Part shown: in pieces, positions 62,501 through 64,000 of the stretch
Numbering within the stretch: the stretch's first letter is position 1
How the letters are laid out: each line of letters begins with the position of its first letter
Assembly (NCBI RefSeq): GCF_964199755.1
Contig: NC_133899.1
Coordinates: 30,297,446-30,361,445, forward strand
Source of the DNA: Larus michahellis
Lineage: Eukaryota > Chordata > Aves > Charadriiformes > Laridae
Direction of reading: 5' to 3'
DNA length: 64,000 nt
Notes under the pieces: generated by a model
The model's database searches: none
What the model was told of the DNA's origin: nothing
The model's input: the letters and a program-made list of their open reading frames with translations, nothing else
Translations under genes and position numbers: made by a program

Positions 62501-64000
62501 CAGTTAAGTCTATTTTTGTGATTAGTTCCCACACAAAGCATTCTCCTCTATGCTCCCACTATATAACCAGCACACTTGGACAACTGTCAGTTTATGTTTG
62601 ATGCTTACTTATCAGTTAGTAAAAAAACGTATCAGTTTAGATAAAAACATCTTTATACATAAAGTACAGGAATAGATTTTGATCTAAAAAGGTTTTAACC
62701 TTTATCTGTCCTGGTTTCTTCTAATGTTACAGCCATACCTCGCAGGATTGCCCACATAACCAATCTGATTTTCTTCCCACTCACATGCAGAGCATCATAG
62801 AATGGTTTGAGTTGGAAGGGACCTTAAAGATCATCTAGTTTGAACCTCCCAGCCCTGGGCAGGGACACCTCCCACTAAATCAGCTTGCTCAAAGCCCCAT
62901 CTAACCTGGCCTTGAACACCTCCAGGGATGGGGCATCCACAGCTTCTCTGGGCAACCTGTTCCAGCGTCTCACCACCCTCACAGTAAAGAATTTCTTCCT
63001 AATATCTAATCTAAATCTATCCTCTTCCAGTTTTAAATCATTACCCCTTGTCCTATCACTACATCCCCTGATAAAGAGTCCCTCCCCATCTTTCCTGTAG
63101 GCCCCCTTTAGGTACTGGAAGGCTACTATAAGGTCTCCCCAGAGCCTTCTCTTCTCCAGGATGAACAACCCAACTCTCTCAGCCTGTCCTCATAGCAGAG
63201 GTGCTCCAGCCCTCTGATCATCTTTGTGGCCCTCTGCTGGACCCATTCCAACAGGTCCATGCCCTTCTTGTGCTGAAGACTCCAGAGCTGCATGCAGTAC
63301 TCCAGGTGGGGTCTCACCAGAGCAGAGTAGAGGGGCAGAATCACCTCCCTCAACCTGATGGCCATACTTCTTTTAATGCAGCCCAGGATGCGATTGGCTT
63401 TCTGGGTTGCAAGTGCGCATCGCCTGCTCATGTTGAGCTTCTCGTCCACCAGCACCCCCAAGTCCTTCTCCTCAGGGCAGCTCTCAAGCCATTCTCTGCC
63501 CAACCTGTATTTGTGCCTGGGATGGCCACGACCCAGGTGCAGGACCTTGCAGTTGGACTTGTTGAACTTCATGAGGTTCACACAGGCCCACCTCTCAAGC
63601 CTGTCCATATCCCTCTGGATGGCATCCCTTCCCTCCAGCGTGTCAACCGTGCCACACAGCTTGGTGTCATCTGCAAACTTGCTGAGGGTGCACTCAGTCC
63701 CACTGTCCATGTAAATGACACAGATGTTAAACAGTGCTCATCCCAGTACTCACTCCTGAGGAACGCCACTCAAAGCTGTATGTACCTTTTGGGGCTCCAT
63801 AGTTCACTGGCCTCCTCAGACATTAGCAGAAATCAAGCAGAGGAACCCACCTACTTCAACACAAATAACGCACAAGACCCTGTCTACTCCTTGGCATGTT
63901 TTCACTCATACCTTTTAAAAGCAGCCACTGGGTCAAGAATTCCTAGGGCACTCAACTAATAGCACCTGCTTAAAATCTGCATTGAGGTGATAAGACAACC
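59532..64000 (-). other. SGPP1: SGPP1 intron 1 (3' part, runs off the window)
   Basis: At least 4.47 kb of the intron between SGPP1 exon 1 (right of the window) and exon 2. It is AT-rich and contains a CR1 insertion at its right end in the same orientation as the gene. No other exon or RNA gene is recognised. Exon 1 should hold the start codon and the KxxxxxxRP and PSGH motifs of the PAP2 domain, none of which is seen here. Confidence 0.85.
62792..63826 (-). mobile_element. CR1 LINE, 5'-truncated ~1 kb copy with disrupted ORF2
   Basis: On the minus strand this is the 3' kilobase of a CR1. It starts with a diverged RT block (SGVPQ...LFNI, with two in-frame stops near 63745-63758). It continues through the FADDTK catalytic motif and the [31 protein letters not shown] and [12 protein letters not shown] blocks, and ends with [21 protein letters not shown] one-base loss near 63165-63170, at the [13 protein letters not shown] junction, splits the frame into 63710-63126 and 63168-62875. 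The 3' UTR block GGTTTGAGTTGGAAGGGACC (inverted) is present, with only a short terminal repeat. The truncation point is clear to 63778; homology to about 63826 is weaker. The subfamily differs from the 14.8 kb copy, judging by the 3' UTR and linker. It is not functional. Confidence 0.93.

Noticed and set aside
63201-63959. 252-codon plus-strand frame
   Set aside because: It is the antisense shadow of CR1 ORF2.
1-64000. Endogenous retrovirus, CRISPR, tRNA or rRNA genes
   Set aside because: I looked for LTR pairs, gag/pol motifs, regular spacer-repeat arrays and tRNA A/B boxes by eye and found none. A RepeatMasker and tRNAscan run would be decisive.

Overview
This is vertebrate nuclear DNA, almost certainly from a bird. 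Three fragments of the CR1 LINE, the main avian retrotransposon, are present. The recognisable genes are WDR89 and SGPP1, next to each other and both read on the minus strand. That matches the conserved amniote order PPP2R5E-WDR89-SGPP1-SYNE2 (human 14q23). Genes are sparse, introns are large, and nothing in the window looks bacterial or viral.

Layout. From 1 to about 23.4 kb I recognise no protein-coding gene. This stretch holds short simple repeats, a MIR-like SINE relic (14.52-14.62 kb), a 5'-truncated CR1 (14.80-15.31 kb, minus) and a well-formed minus-strand polyadenylation signal at 12.16 kb that no recognised gene explains. WDR89 occupies about 23.4-41.8 kb on the minus strand. Its whole 399-residue reading frame lies in one terminal exon (23834-25033). 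The splice acceptor at 25064/25065 joins it to a non-coding first exon that I place in the CpG island at 41.4-42.1 kb, so the 5' intron is about 16.5 kb. An old CR1 relic (35.09-35.61 kb, plus) lies inside that intron. From 42.1 to 51.1 kb is AT-rich intergenic sequence. SGPP1 fills the right end on the minus strand: a 3' UTR possibly as long as 5.8 kb (51.13-56.96 kb), coding exon 3 (56964-57515), intron 2, coding exon 2 (59442-59531), then the start of intron 1, which carries a second and longer CR1 (62.79-63.8 kb, minus). Exon 1 of SGPP1 lies beyond the right edge.

The CpG island is the most informative regulatory piece. It has GC boxes, two inverted CCAAT boxes, a YY1/TISU-like element that starts a 62-codon upstream reading frame in the presumed WDR89 first exon, a near-perfect RFX X-box, a degenerate tandem repeat that repeats donor-like sites, and a divergent plus-strand reading frame with a strong start context.

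The two genes share no known pathway. SGPP1 dephosphorylates sphingosine-1-phosphate at the endoplasmic reticulum. WDR89 is a poorly characterised WD40 protein. I found no convincing undescribed multi-gene system. The best leads are the promoter architecture, the orphan polyadenylation signal at 12.16 kb and the possible very long SGPP1 3' UTR.
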